Origin: Pomphorhynchus laevis
Lineage: Eukaryota; Acanthocephala; Palaeacanthocephala; Echinorhynchida; Pomphorhynchidae
Direction of reading: 5' to 3'
Length of the DNA: 64,000 nucleotides
NCBI GenBank assembly: GCA_012934845.2
Contig: WNNJ02000450.1
Coordinates: forward strand, 182,924-246,923
A model generated the notes under the pieces. That model made no database searches, was not told the DNA's origin, and was given only the letters and a program-made list of their open reading frames with translations. The position numbers were made by a program, and so were the translations under genes. Below are positions 57,001 through 62,194 of this stretch, piece after piece (within the stretch, counting starts at the first letter, position 1; each line of letters opens with the position of its first letter).

Positions 57001-60000
57001 GAAACAAGTCTCCGTGACTATCTTCCACCTTTTCGTCCATTGTCTAATTTGCCGTAGGAGTCATCGGAGTGATTTTGTTTGCTCGGCTATCTCCCGTTCC
57101 CGATATCCTTTTATGTTCCAACATTGCTACTGTAAGGAAACAGGCTTCCCTGACTCTTTTCCGCCTTTTCGTCTTTTGTTAAATCCGCAGTTGGAGCCAT
57201 CTGATTAATCTGAGATAGTCTATGCAAGGACTATCCCTACGGCTAACGCAAGTCGGGCAATTATTTAGCCGTTAACTCGACTAATGTCGAACATACGTAG
57301 CATAGGCCGCTCTACGAAAAGGCTAATTGGCAATAGGTGCCGTTGGTAATAGGTGCTTTCCGTTGGCAATAGGTGCCAGCTTAACACTTAATTGACTGGC
57401 ATCTAGCGTCCCAGCTGACTATTCTATTTATGTATTTTTAACTTGTGAAGTTTAATTAATCGTAAAAAAATATTTTATTAATAAATAATTATTTATTAAA
57501 TATAATTAAATACACTATTATTTTATCTGTCCATTAAGCTTTCCTTACGATCAATGCCTTGTAGTGTTCCATTAATGAATGCTCATAACGTTGGCTTGAC
57601 AAATGGTGGTTTTAGTGCAATTGGAAAGGTGCAACAGCGTAGAGAAGAATCTAGAGATTTCCGGCAAAACTTTCAAATGCAGGAGAAGCGACTATCGCAA
57701 TTAAAATCAAAGCAACAATCTGAATCGAAACAAAAAGAAAGCTTAACGATATCTCGAAGACAAAAACTTATTGAACGCCTTTCGGCAATTCAAAGCGATC
57801 TTGTTGTGGAACACGAGCAAGAAATTGAGCGTTTAGAACATGAACTTAATTCGGAGTTAAAATCGGAAATAAAACGAAAGCGATCAGAAGTGGTAGTATT
57901 AACTGATTATTAATCACGGTATTATTTGTTTTGACTCTTAGGACAAGAGCATTCGCAAGTTTTCAAATTGCCAACGAGACGAAATACAACATGCGAAGCG
58001 AAGTTATCTTGATCCGCAATCACTCAACGAACTTGAAATGAGAATGTTTAATAGGGTAGGCACCAGTATGCGTCTTTTCTAGATGTGTAATATTTTAGAA
58101 TTCCGGTTTATTCGCAAATAAAGGTTGAACAATTTCGGAGGCTTCAAAACCAAGAAACCGATGAGTATATAAAGAATATTCATCTTTATCATCAAGAGAA
58201 GCTTAATTTGCTTAAGCTTTCGTGTTCTAGGAAGATGCAACAGTGCCAGAAAGTTAAGTACTTCAATGACTTTATCTAATCTGCAAGTTGTTTTTGTTTG
58301 CTTTTTGTGTAAGAAATGCACTCAGAAACGTAATATTAAATATATAACTTATTAACAAGAATATTTTTTGACCAAATTTTTATTTGGTTTTAAGTATCTT
58401 TTACAAATTGGTGACACTTATATACAAATACTTTGCAAATGTGTTCTAATCGAATATTATATTCAAATACGTATGCAAATGTTTAAGCTAATATACCTGA
58501 GCAGTCAGTGTTCCAATTGAAATTTTAACTTTTTTACTCTGCACGCTGCTTTAATTATATCTGAAAGCTAAATTTTAGTATTGATGAACCTCAACAGTTA
58601 CTGATTCAATACCAATATTTAAAGGTTCGGTTCTTTTAATGTTAACCGACGATCACTCAACTCGTCTGCTTCATAGATAATTAGATTGAATGAAGTACTT
58701 TTCGTTTTACATTTTTCAATTGAAGCAAAGTGCATTATAAAATAGTCATCAAAATTAAATAAACCACTTTGAAAACCTACATATATTTGCAATTAATTTC
58801 TATTATCAAACTAGTCATCCATAGTTTCGTTCCTAATTTTAAGTTAATTTAAATTAAGAAGCAAACTTTAGATGAAATAAAAAATGGAACACTTTACTAC
58901 ATGATGCATGCTTAATTGAAATCATTTTTGATTTTAAATTAAATCAGCGTTCTACTGATCTGATAATTCAATGTTCAGTGTGTTATTGTTGTTTGTTTCT
59001 ATTTAATTTGGAATCGGAAACCTTCCTATAACAACGTTGATTTAATTTGGAATCAGAAATGATTCCAATAAAATTTGCAAAATGTAAGTTGAAAGTCTTT
59101 AATTGAAATTAATTGCCAATAAAGCAGACGAGTGATTGTCAGCCAACATTAAATGAAACGAAATGTAAAATGTAAGTATTGGATCAGTAGTTGACGAGGT
59201 CTAACAATACTGATTTGTATATGCTGGCTCAAAAGTATAGGGTTGAATCAACGTGCAGAGTAAAATAAATGCATCAAAATTTCAACGTATGCATATGCTT
59301 TTAAACAGTTGCATAAAATAAATTTGTTAAATTGTGACATTATTTGATTGCATATTTAAATAACTGTACATAAAATTTGAAGAAGATGAAAAATATTTAT
59401 CTAATTTTTGAATGTAACTTCATTCATATTCAGAAAAATAATGGTCAATAAGAAAAAAGTATGTACAGTATCTTTCATTTTATCTTCTTTTCTAAAGATT
59501 GATGTAATTTAGTTCAAAAATTAAATTAATGAGTTTTATTGATTTTTAAATTATTTAAAGTCACTACATTACAAACAAAGCAAATTTTAACAATAGTATC
59601 GACCTTACTATTCTTTTGAAACGATTGCTTTACAATAATAATTGTTATACCAAATTTGTATTATTCGGTTATTATTAAATCTAATCACTCTAAGATATAT
59701 CGTTATAAATATACAAGTTTACCTGTAACTTAATTAATATTAATTATTAAAATGTATTTCTTGGCTAATAAATTATATCGTTATACAAATTGTTATGTAA
59801 TTTTGTATTTTTAGATCACCTTAAATTAATATTTGATCTGGAAGAAAAAGAGCTATGTGAGAAATTTCAAATGATTTGTAATCACGTCAAAGATTTCTAC
59901 TCGACTATGCGTGGTTACATGCATGCTAATCAACGAAAGGTATTATGTAAAATCAAAATCTGTATATCTTGCTTTTACTGGAAGTCGACTTGCTTATTAA

Positions 60001-61871
60001 AACTTTTGTGTATTTTAAGGAGCTCGAGGAATTAGATGAAGCTAGTAAACTTGAACGTGAAAGTGTTTTGTCCGATTGGAATATTCGTCGAAAGAATGCA
60101 ATTAAATACATGCGAGAAGTTTGTAAAACAAGAGAAAAGCAGTACCTTAAAAGTATATCATTATATAATAATTTATCTACAGAACAGGCTACTAAGCAAT
60201 TTAGAAAGGTTAGTTGTAATCAATTTACAAATCGACAGTGCTTTGATTTCAATTGCTAAATTTGTATTATTTTCTTTTAAACTGTTCATGAAATTATTTT
60301 TAATTAAAAATATTAAATTTATATTTTTGTATAAATAATGTATTATATTATAATATAAAGTTTATAATATATTTTTATATAATGACTTTATTTTGCATTA
60401 AATTTGCTCGTCTTTTAACAGAAAGACGATAAAATTTGTATTTAAAATAAAATTTTATTTGTAATAAAATTTGTATTTCTTAATTGATATTTAATAGAAA
60501 TATTTACAAAAATCATGCTTGACTCTAAACTAAATTTATATAAATATTTATATCTATATAAATGAAGTATTTAGTCATAATATTCAATCATATTTAAATG
60601 AATGAAATTTTACCACTTCTATTATTAGTTAAAATACTCACTTTTATATCTATAATTTATCAATATATAAAATATATAAAATATATATATATATTATATA
60701 AAATAATGTAAATTATTAAATTTAAATTTAATAAATGCCTTTTTTAGAAATATTTATTTTATATTTTGGTGTTCAATATGAAATAGAAACATGAAGGAAT
60801 TATCAGATATTCATATTTATATGAACTACGATAAAAATTATATAAATCAAGTTATTTAACTATTTCGTATCACGTTATTTGGACAAGTTGACTATTTGTC
60901 CTTCGTATTACATGATGTTGCACTTCTGCTGTAATTCCTAGCATTACATGTTATTTTATAGATTAGTCTTTGGTGTCTAATTTAATCTGCCTAACAAATA
61001 ATAGAATTTACATTTTTACTAAACACAACAGCATGCATATTAAACACGATTTATGTAAACTTAATCTAACTTCGTGTAGCTGAGTCGTTTGCGTCATGAC
61101 GGCGTATAACAATCAAAATGACCTTATGAATGGCTGATTGGTTCTAACTTTTGTATAATTTCGATCGCATTGAATAATTCGATCAGTACATACTCGTTTA
61201 CAGTTTGTTTTCCGCACGTGCTAAGCATTTAAAATATTAAAGTGCTACTACGCCCATTTTGTTAAATTTTAAATGTTGATACATTTTAATATTTTTACTG
61301 TACCAAGGAGTATGCTTTCTTACGGTCATTCTGTTATTAGGTCATGAATTGTAATTGTTCTTTAGAGTCACATATTAGAATTAATATTAAAATTAAAATT
61401 AATATTAACACGTTCAATGTCTAAAAATTTTAAAACGTTCTAAAGCTGTGATAAATACAAAATCATTATTAGAATGCCACTATACTTTGGATAATCTGAG
61501 ATATGTTCATCTGCAGATTCTTTAAGTATATGTGTTAATATATTAATTGGATTATCAATCTATAATTCATAGCAACTTTATTTTTTTGCGCTGGTCTTAT
61601 ATTCTGGTCAGGAATCGTTGTTCTATTTCTAGCGTCATTTGTTATTTAAAACTCTAAGTGAAATTATTATAAACATATTCGAGAACAAAGACAAAATCTT
61701 GTTAACTTCAAACTTATAATGTAAATAATGTATCATTAATTTCAGTTTACTGATTGCGATCATATTCGTATGCAGCGAGAATGCAGTCAGCGAGACAGAT
61801 CTATAGAACACAACATCAATCAACTGTTTGTTAAGCACCAGCAAAGAAAAGAACACCTTCTAAGTGTTCAA
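26818..61871 (+). CDS. SLK: SLK/STK10-like (GCK-V) Ser/Thr protein kinase, 15 coding exons seen
   Basis: Exons: 26818-27009, 33896-34150, 37033-37234, 37282-37354, 37402-37478, 39958-40075, 41962-42284, 45595-45683, 45721-46169, 57565-57892, 57942-58055, 58124-58252, 59815-59939, 60020-60208, 61746-61871. All junctions keep phase except exon 12 to 13, so one small exon is probably missed. The product is over 920 residues: kinase domain about 45-340, acidic/Ser-rich middle, and a Lys/Glu/Gln-rich coiled coil like the PKK domain. Catalytic residues are K83, E123, H198-R199-D200, N205, D218-F-G, and A243-P-E. SLK-group kinases act in the cytoplasm on ERM proteins and the cytoskeleton, and phosphorylate Polo kinases. 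The C-terminal end is not seen. Fly Slik and worm gck-4 are family members. Confidence 0.9.
27577..28064. repeat. Dispersed repeat, two partial units in tandem
   Basis: 27577-27717 and 27914-28064 are diverged direct copies (GATAGGAT...AAAGCAGCG, AAAATAGTCAT, GCACAATTA/GCGCAATTA, GACTAGTTTGA). The intervening part (27810-27910) has GCAGACGAG, GTGATCG, GAACCGAAAC and a hairpin GTATTGG/CCAATAC. Relatives occur at 58540-58720 (inverted) and 59060-59320. No ORF; probably a non-autonomous mobile repeat. Confidence 0.7.
28100..28392. repeat. Minisatellite, six units of 43-56 bp
   Basis: TCTAAAACTATAAA starts at 28100, 28156, 28211, 28267, 28310 and 28353. The spacing is about 56 bp for the first three intervals and 43 bp for the last two, where the GCGTTTTGAATACTG part of the unit is lost. 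A lone inverted relative lies at 31362-31440. Confidence 0.9.
28542..28735. repeat. Foldback element, copy 1
   Basis: Arms of about 90 bp are inverted copies. CCATTATTGATAAATAATTA at the left end is mirrored at the right end; inside, GGAGCTGGATCAAAGGA and TTAGCATCTTCAGAAAATT are mirrored. The loop is a few bases. No ORF. Probably a non-autonomous palindromic DNA element. Confidence 0.85.
29003..29182. repeat. Foldback element, copy 2
   Basis: The same family as 28542-28735: GCCGGATCAAAATTG at the left, TTAGCATCTTCAGAAAATT-like centre, and CCATTGATCCAACTCCAATA at the right. Arms are about 80 bp with several mismatches. Confidence 0.8.
29792..29866. repeat. 25-bp tandem triplicate
   Basis: CAACCTGGATCTTCATTA recurs at 29792, 29817 and 29842 with GGATCT or GAATCA after it. 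An open frame crosses it (29619-29972), but it has no recognisable protein match and the composition looks non-coding. Confidence 0.85.
31362..31440. repeat. Inverted solitary relative of the 28.1-kb minisatellite
   Basis: The reverse complement contains TCTAAAACTATAAAGAAACA and ATTGCAATCAATGAAC, matching the unit of the array at 28100-28392. Confidence 0.7.
33896..34150 (+). CDS. SLK: Kinase exon 2: beta3 lysine and alphaC helix
   Basis: Residues 65-149. VIAAAKII holds the ATP-binding Lys (K83) and SYMTEILVLRQCNHDNIVKM the alphaC Glu (E123), matching AAAKVI and DYMVEIDIL of SLK. A Ser-rich stretch (residues 90-112) lengthens the loop between them by about 24 residues relative to SLK. Acceptor TTTCTGTAG, donor GTAAGT, both phase 0. 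Confidence 0.9.
34151..37032 (+). other. Intron 2 of the kinase gene (2.9 kb)
   Basis: AT-rich intronic sequence. It has a perfect 14-bp-arm hairpin at 35851-35883 (ATTAAGTTCGCCAT and its inverse around AGAAA) and long A/T runs at 36.0-36.7 kb. No mobile-element protein recognised. Confidence 0.8.
37033..37234 (+). CDS. SLK: Kinase exon 3: catalytic loop
   Basis: Residues 150-216 plus one base of 217. IIEEFCEYGALDNIM is the hinge (SLK has ILIEFCAGGAVDAVM). VVHRDIKAGN is the catalytic loop with D200, K202 and N205. Ends phase 1 at GTAGAG; the following intron is only 47 bp. Confidence 0.92.
37282..37354 (+). CDS. SLK: Kinase exon 4: DFG and activation segment
   Basis: Residues 217-241. DFGTAAFIRDKTKRRYSFIG aligns with [20 protein letters not shown] of SLK; the activation-loop Ser is S234. 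The acceptor at 37281 and a phase-2 donor (GTTTGG) bound it; the next intron is 47 bp. Confidence 0.9.
37402..37478 (+). CDS. SLK: Kinase exon 5: APE motif and alphaF
   Basis: Residues 241-267. MAPEVIVCETNKTEGYSYPV and DIWSFG correspond to [23 protein letters not shown] of SLK; the CET string is typical of the SLK/LOK group and helps to separate it from MST kinases. Ends phase 1. Confidence 0.92.
38122..38208. repeat. 13-bp tandem repeat, six full units
   Basis: ATCGAACCTATTA repeats at exact 13-bp spacing from 38122; the last, partial unit reads ATCGAATC. Confidence 0.95.
39090..39701. mobile_element. 612-bp element with perfect 17-bp terminal inverted repeats
   Basis: ACTATCGACGGTGTCAT at 39090-39106 is exactly mirrored by ATGACACCGTCGATAGT at 39685-39701, with similar bases continuing inward. 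Inside is a GC-richer EF-hand coding fragment, intronless. No transposase is present. It looks like a non-autonomous DNA element that has captured a host coding segment. A target duplication was not evident. Confidence 0.55.
39302..39631 (+). pseudogene. Calmodulin-like EF-hand fragment
   Basis: The open frame encodes LSEEQFFKGQKASSIFDKDG and DGTIATKEFLGKNTLDAEL, close to the first EF-hand of calmodulin ([20 protein letters not shown]). The loop D-K-D-G-D-G-T-I-A-T-K-E is intact for calcium binding. The helix after it lacks the VMRSLGQNP part and the second hand (VNGDVNKTIEF) is degraded. An unrelated N-terminal piece (YKTPGAYSDLCKRF, upstream stop near 39270) precedes it. It lies between inverted repeats in a kinase intron and is probably non-functional. 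Confidence 0.65.
39958..40075 (+). CDS. SLK: Kinase exon 6: alphaF-alphaG
   Basis: Residues 267-306. GITVMEIAELNPPHYEMNQN and RVCIRILHHGKPSLLDPKKW match [20 protein letters not shown] and [20 protein letters not shown] of SLK. Phase 1 in, phase 2 out; donor GTTAGT. Confidence 0.92.
41106..41517. repeat. 36-bp direct repeats flanking a LINE fragment
   Basis: ACTTCTGTTAGCATCATCAG and the next 16 bases occur identically at 41106-41141 and 41482-41517. They bound a 340-bp insert. The repeat belongs to the foldback family seen at 28.5 and 29.0 kb, so the target was such an element. An exact 36-bp duplication is unusually long for a LINE insertion. Confidence 0.9.
41142..41481 (-). mobile_element. 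340-bp internal fragment of an RLE-type-like LINE
   Basis: Minus-strand reading gives APGAGAFLQSVPTLSV, SDDEFRIACALRLGLPTSH, then CRYGIQIDSLGPHDLSCSRS, AGRFAIHSLVNSIIL and PSRQEPPGL. This is the conserved C-terminal region (C-x-C-G-x-x-V-D-x-x-G-x-H-x-x-x-C) of LINE-like elements related to that at 49.3-52.2 kb. Both ends fall inside coding sequence, with no 3' UTR or poly(A). Confidence 0.7.
41962..42284 (+). CDS. SLK: Kinase exon 7: end of kinase domain and acidic linker
   Basis: Residues 306-414. SFVDFLNCCCVVKPSARSTA and KELLDHKFIKK close the kinase domain (SLK: [27 protein letters not shown]). A low-complexity Asp/Lys-rich linker follows (DDDIKDMKIIKCEDMKNGKI). Ends phase 1 at a weak GTCATT donor, which is supported by the phase of exon 8. 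Confidence 0.88.
42835..44190 (+). mobile_element. LINE fragment (reverse transcriptase) in intron 7
   Basis: Reverse-transcriptase sequence from about 42835 (KKACGPGLQCWIIQLLAEI), a long open frame 42977-43648, a second one 43685-43897, and a 3' UTR ending TACAAATAAAGGCTTGATTG near 44190. There is no endonuclease, so the copy is 5'-truncated. It differs from the L2-like family in sequence and 3' end. Orientation is the same as the kinase gene. Confidence 0.8.
42977..43897 (+). pseudogene. LINE reverse transcriptase, broken
   Basis: Motifs in order: NNQFAFRPGGSTTHALLRIH, QLVQEDMLKAFDHVSHQELL (D-x-x-x-A-F-D), SYISNRQQRV, GVPHGSRLSPLLFALFMND, the catalytic KYADDISII and RILGVIFTTNLSWSTH. A stop at 43649 is followed by the C-terminal NACIRGLITYGYPTFANMP. 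The clade may be I or CR1-like. Catalytic aspartates are kept but the frame is interrupted. Confidence 0.8.
44431..44898 (+). other. GC-richer island with an unrecognised open frame
   Basis: A 155-codon open frame in a ~500-bp stretch with clearly higher GC than the surrounding intron. I do not recognise the protein. Another frame also stays partly open (LTGFFTGTTPVRKTTGMNAA, TVLSPNSQEQAMSSLASLSR) and looks more protein-like, so the coding frame is uncertain. It may be a decayed processed gene copy or part of an unknown mobile element. Flanks are AT-rich. Confidence 0.3.
44900..45594 (+). other. End of intron 7
   Basis: AT-rich intronic sequence. A diverged repeat AAATCATCTAGAAGATGATT and related ATCATC strings occur at 45.08-45.21 kb. 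Nothing else recognised. Confidence 0.6.
45595..45683 (+). CDS. SLK: Kinase exon 8: acidic segment
   Basis: Residues 414-443: DLNQCTKDEWAESDEADSDD then ENTKSPGVYT. Highly acidic, as in the regulatory linker of SLK-group kinases. Acceptor AAATTATTAG, donor GTAAAG; phases 1 and 0 agree with neighbours. The next intron is 37 bp. Confidence 0.75.
45721..46169 (+). CDS. SLK: Kinase exon 9: Ser-rich linker
   Basis: Residues 444-593. Reads NDMDVKDEILLNSIRLLDDA, then low-similarity Ser/Ala-rich sequence ending QQYEVIQH. No domain recognised; this part is poorly conserved in SLK homologues. Donor GTAAGT at 46170 in phase 2. An in-frame stop would follow three bases on if the donor were not used, which could give a short isoform ending after the linker. 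Confidence 0.75.
47366..47880 (+). mobile_element. L2-like LINE 3' end, GC-rich subfamily
   Basis: A pyrimidine-rich island without a long ORF. Translation gives SIILPLQRIINTAVRVLFRL, RRFDHISTYLAQLS, SFINLPFLDDTRPTSLSLRS and LAWNQLPLYVRRTPSF, the C-terminal domain of the L2-like family. One stop follows AQLS. The 3' UTR has GTTTTGTTGTGGTCATGTAA, a GCGTG/CACGC stem-loop and TTTGCCACGTTAAAATAATT. Its start carries a doubled CGCCAATTCTCCAAAATCC. It is the source type of the fragment at 10652-10745. Confidence 0.85.
50199..50800 (+). pseudogene. Reverse transcriptase of the RLE-type-like LINE
   Basis: Overlapping frames encode AKLIALEKPDGGLRPIAIGN, VLRRLVAKVA, GILKLDFRNAFNCMSRSAVI, GVQQGEPLGPQLFSMALHHL and IWYLDGATLSGD. 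These are the fingers, motif A (D-F-R-N-A-F-N), motif B (Q-Q-G-E-P-L-G-P) and motif C. The catalytic YLDD is YLDG here. Two frames are needed to read it through. Confidence 0.8.
51465..52211 (+). pseudogene. C-terminal Cys/His and endonuclease-like part of the same LINE
   Basis: LRIRALHRCHCGAAVDLLDG matches the C-x-C-G-x-x-V-D-x-L-G-x-H motif seen intact-like at 41.2 kb. After a frame change, TLASSYLACSLLGAGTLVSD, YSDLNPAFTVFVPIPVEFRG and SGRFLLQRISAAILRGNG follow, a conserved C-terminal end of these elements. The middle part with the presumed PD-(D/E)xK core is too damaged to identify catalytic residues. Confidence 0.6.
52212..54439 (+). other. AT-rich intronic stretch without recognised gene
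   Basis: No LINE protein motif, splice-consistent exon or RNA gene seen. Two loosely similar segments (near 52840-52880 and 53280-53320, both with AGCTGTAGCTTAAACA-like strings) suggest an old repeat. Confidence 0.5.
54445..55633 (-). pseudogene. RTE-like reverse transcriptase and C-terminus, broken
   Basis: Pieces in order: KSDKVPNEWRTEVMVPIFRK and CSNYRDITL (55.6 kb), MYFVDLEKAFDRIPRERLWE (motif A), GLRQGCLLSPFLFLVYMD (motif B, 55.2 kb), DVEDFKYLGVLFSRDGRNIG and LSVYRAIFVPILIYGHEL (54.9-54.7 kb), ATEMRFLRGVTGLSLR and CIGHVLRMS (54.6 kb). The L-R-Q-G-C and F-K-Y-L-G strings are typical of RTE-like LINEs. The motif C (YADD) region falls in a degraded gap near 55050. Confidence 0.8.
56400..56900 (-). 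pseudogene. RTE-like endonuclease, decayed
   Basis: Minus-strand translation in more than one frame shows VVCAYAPN, LSGDFNVHVGSESNTWKGVL, GMNGLSDLNPSGVELLHFCS, RNNLHITSTMFEH and HRCTWHQDYLTQRSMIDFV. These are the YAP, GDFN and I-D-x-V strands of RTE-type APE endonucleases. There are several stops; no ORF passes 60 codons. Confidence 0.75.
56940..57200. repeat. Tandem duplication in the 5' region of the RTE-like LINE
   Basis: TTTGTTTGTTCGGCTATCTC at 56938 and TTTGTTTGCTCGGCTATCTC at about 57073 start two diverged units of ~135 bp that share GATATCCTTT, GGAAACA, CCACCTTTTCGTC/CCGCCTTTTCGTC. Repeated 5' UTR segments are known in RTE-type elements. Confidence 0.8.
57565..57892 (+). CDS. SLK: Kinase exon 10: start of the C-terminal coiled coil
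   Basis: Residues 593-702. QRREESRDFRQNFQMQEKRL, RRQKLIERLSAIQ and VEHEQEIERLEHELNSELKS form a Lys/Glu/Gln-rich coiled coil like the PKK domain of SLK/STK10, which mediates dimerisation. The acceptor TTGTAG at 57564 is chosen because it restores phase 2; an alternative acceptor at 57538 would not. Donor GTAGTA at 57893, phase 0. Confidence 0.8.
57942..58055 (+). CDS. SLK: Kinase exon 11: coiled coil
   Basis: Residues 703-740: DKSIRKFSNCQRDEIQHAKR then SYLDPQSLNELEMRMFNR. 114 bp, phase 0 at both ends; it follows a 49-bp intron. Helix-forming and charged. Confidence 0.8.
58124..58252 (+). CDS. SLK: Kinase exon 12: coiled coil
   Basis: Residues 741-783: VEQFRRLQNQETDEYIKNIH, LYHQEKLNLLKLS and CSRKMQQCQK. 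129 bp. Acceptor AATAAAG, donor GTTAAG in phase 0. Exon 13 needs a phase-1 partner, so a short exon between 58253 and 59814 or another donor is probably missed. Confidence 0.75.
58540..58720 (-). repeat. Dispersed repeat, inverted copy
   Basis: The reverse complement shares AAAAGTACTTCATTCAATCT, GCAGACGAG, AACATTAAAAGAACCGAA and the GTATTG...CAATAC hairpin with 27780-27910. Confidence 0.7.
59060..59320 (+). repeat. Dispersed repeat, direct copy
   Basis: Shares AATTTGCAAAATGTA, GCAGACGAG, CAACATTAAA, GTATTGGATCAGTAG and AACGTGCAGA with the copies at 27.7-27.95 kb and 58.5-58.7 kb. Confidence 0.7.
59815..59939 (+). CDS. SLK: Kinase exon 13: coiled coil
   Basis: Reads HLKLIFDLEEKELCEKFQMI, CNHVKDFYSTMRGYMHANQR K. 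Helical, charged. Acceptor TTTTTAG at 59814 with phase 1; in phase 0 it would hit TAA after four codons. Donor GTATTA, phase 0 out. Confidence 0.75.
60020..60208 (+). CDS. SLK: Kinase exon 14: coiled coil
   Basis: 63 codons: ELEELDEASKLERESVLSDW, NIRRKNAIKYMREVCKTREK and LSTEQATKQFRK. Phase 0 at both ends; donor GTTAGT. The intron before it is 80 bp. Confidence 0.8.
60209..61745 (+). other. Intron 14
   Basis: AT-rich intronic sequence with AT palindromes near 60.33 and 60.66 kb. No mobile-element protein or RNA motif recognised. Confidence 0.7.
61746..61871 (+). CDS. SLK: Kinase exon 15: coiled coil, last exon seen
   Basis: 42 codons: FTDCDHIRMQRECSQRDRSI, EHNINQLFVKHQQRKEHLLS VQ. Acceptor TTAATTTCAG, donor GTAAGT, phase 0 both sides. 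The good donor means the gene continues; the rest of the C-terminus and the stop codon are not identified in the last 2.1 kb and probably lie to the right. Confidence 0.8.
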
Positions 61872-62194
61872 GTAAGTAAAATAGTATTAAGGTTTAATAC
61901 TAAATTTTCTACAATTACGATCTATTTGTTTATTATACATAAACAAATAGATCTACTTGTTTGTTTTATTATATTCACCTTCTTTATAAATTAAATTTAT
62001 AAATTGTATTTATCTACTCAATATTTTGTTTTTATTACTTTCTTTCAAAATTGTATTGTTTAATTTTTATATTTACTCAATTTACTTAATATTTTGTTTT
62101 TATATTTTGGATGTATACTCTAATATTTAGTCACATTTAATATATATTATTAAAATATTTTTTATTCTAATATATTATTATATTATAATAATGT

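Larger units (their letters stand above)
54440..57230 (-). mobile_element. RTE-like LINE, antisense to the kinase gene
   Basis: Minus-strand order: a duplicated 5' region (57200-56940), endonuclease (56900-56400), reverse transcriptase (55633-54680) and a C-terminal domain (54675-54445). Length near 2.8 kb and motif types fit the RTE clade or a close relative. The endonuclease has many breaks and no long ORF; the RT has several open pieces. The 3' end near 54440 lacks a clear tail. Confidence 0.75.
46170..57564 (+). other. Intron 9 of the kinase gene (11.4 kb)
   Basis: The largest intron. It holds an L2-like 3' end (47366-47880), an RLE-type-like LINE (49290-52211) and an antisense RTE-like LINE (54440-57230), together nearly 6.2 kb. 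46.2-47.3, 47.9-49.2 and 52.2-54.4 kb are AT-rich with no recognised feature apart from simple AT palindromes near 47.1-47.35 kb. Confidence 0.8.
58253..59814 (+). other. Intron 12 region, with dispersed repeats and possibly a missed exon
   Basis: Contains two copies of the 27.6-kb repeat family: one inverted (58540-58720) and one direct (59060-59320), sharing GCAGACGAG, GTGATCG/GTGATTG and a GTATTG...CAATAC hairpin. I could not identify the phase-correcting exon. Confidence 0.6.

Noticed and set aside
57538-57564. Exon 10 starting at the AAG acceptor before 57539 with the ATG at 57554 as a second start
   Set aside because: That acceptor breaks the phase set by exon 9; the TAG acceptor at 57564 keeps it.
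59440-59470. A 25-bp micro-exon in intron 12 (between TTCAG and GTATGT)
   Set aside because: It has a length of 3n+1 as needed, but reads into an in-frame TAA.
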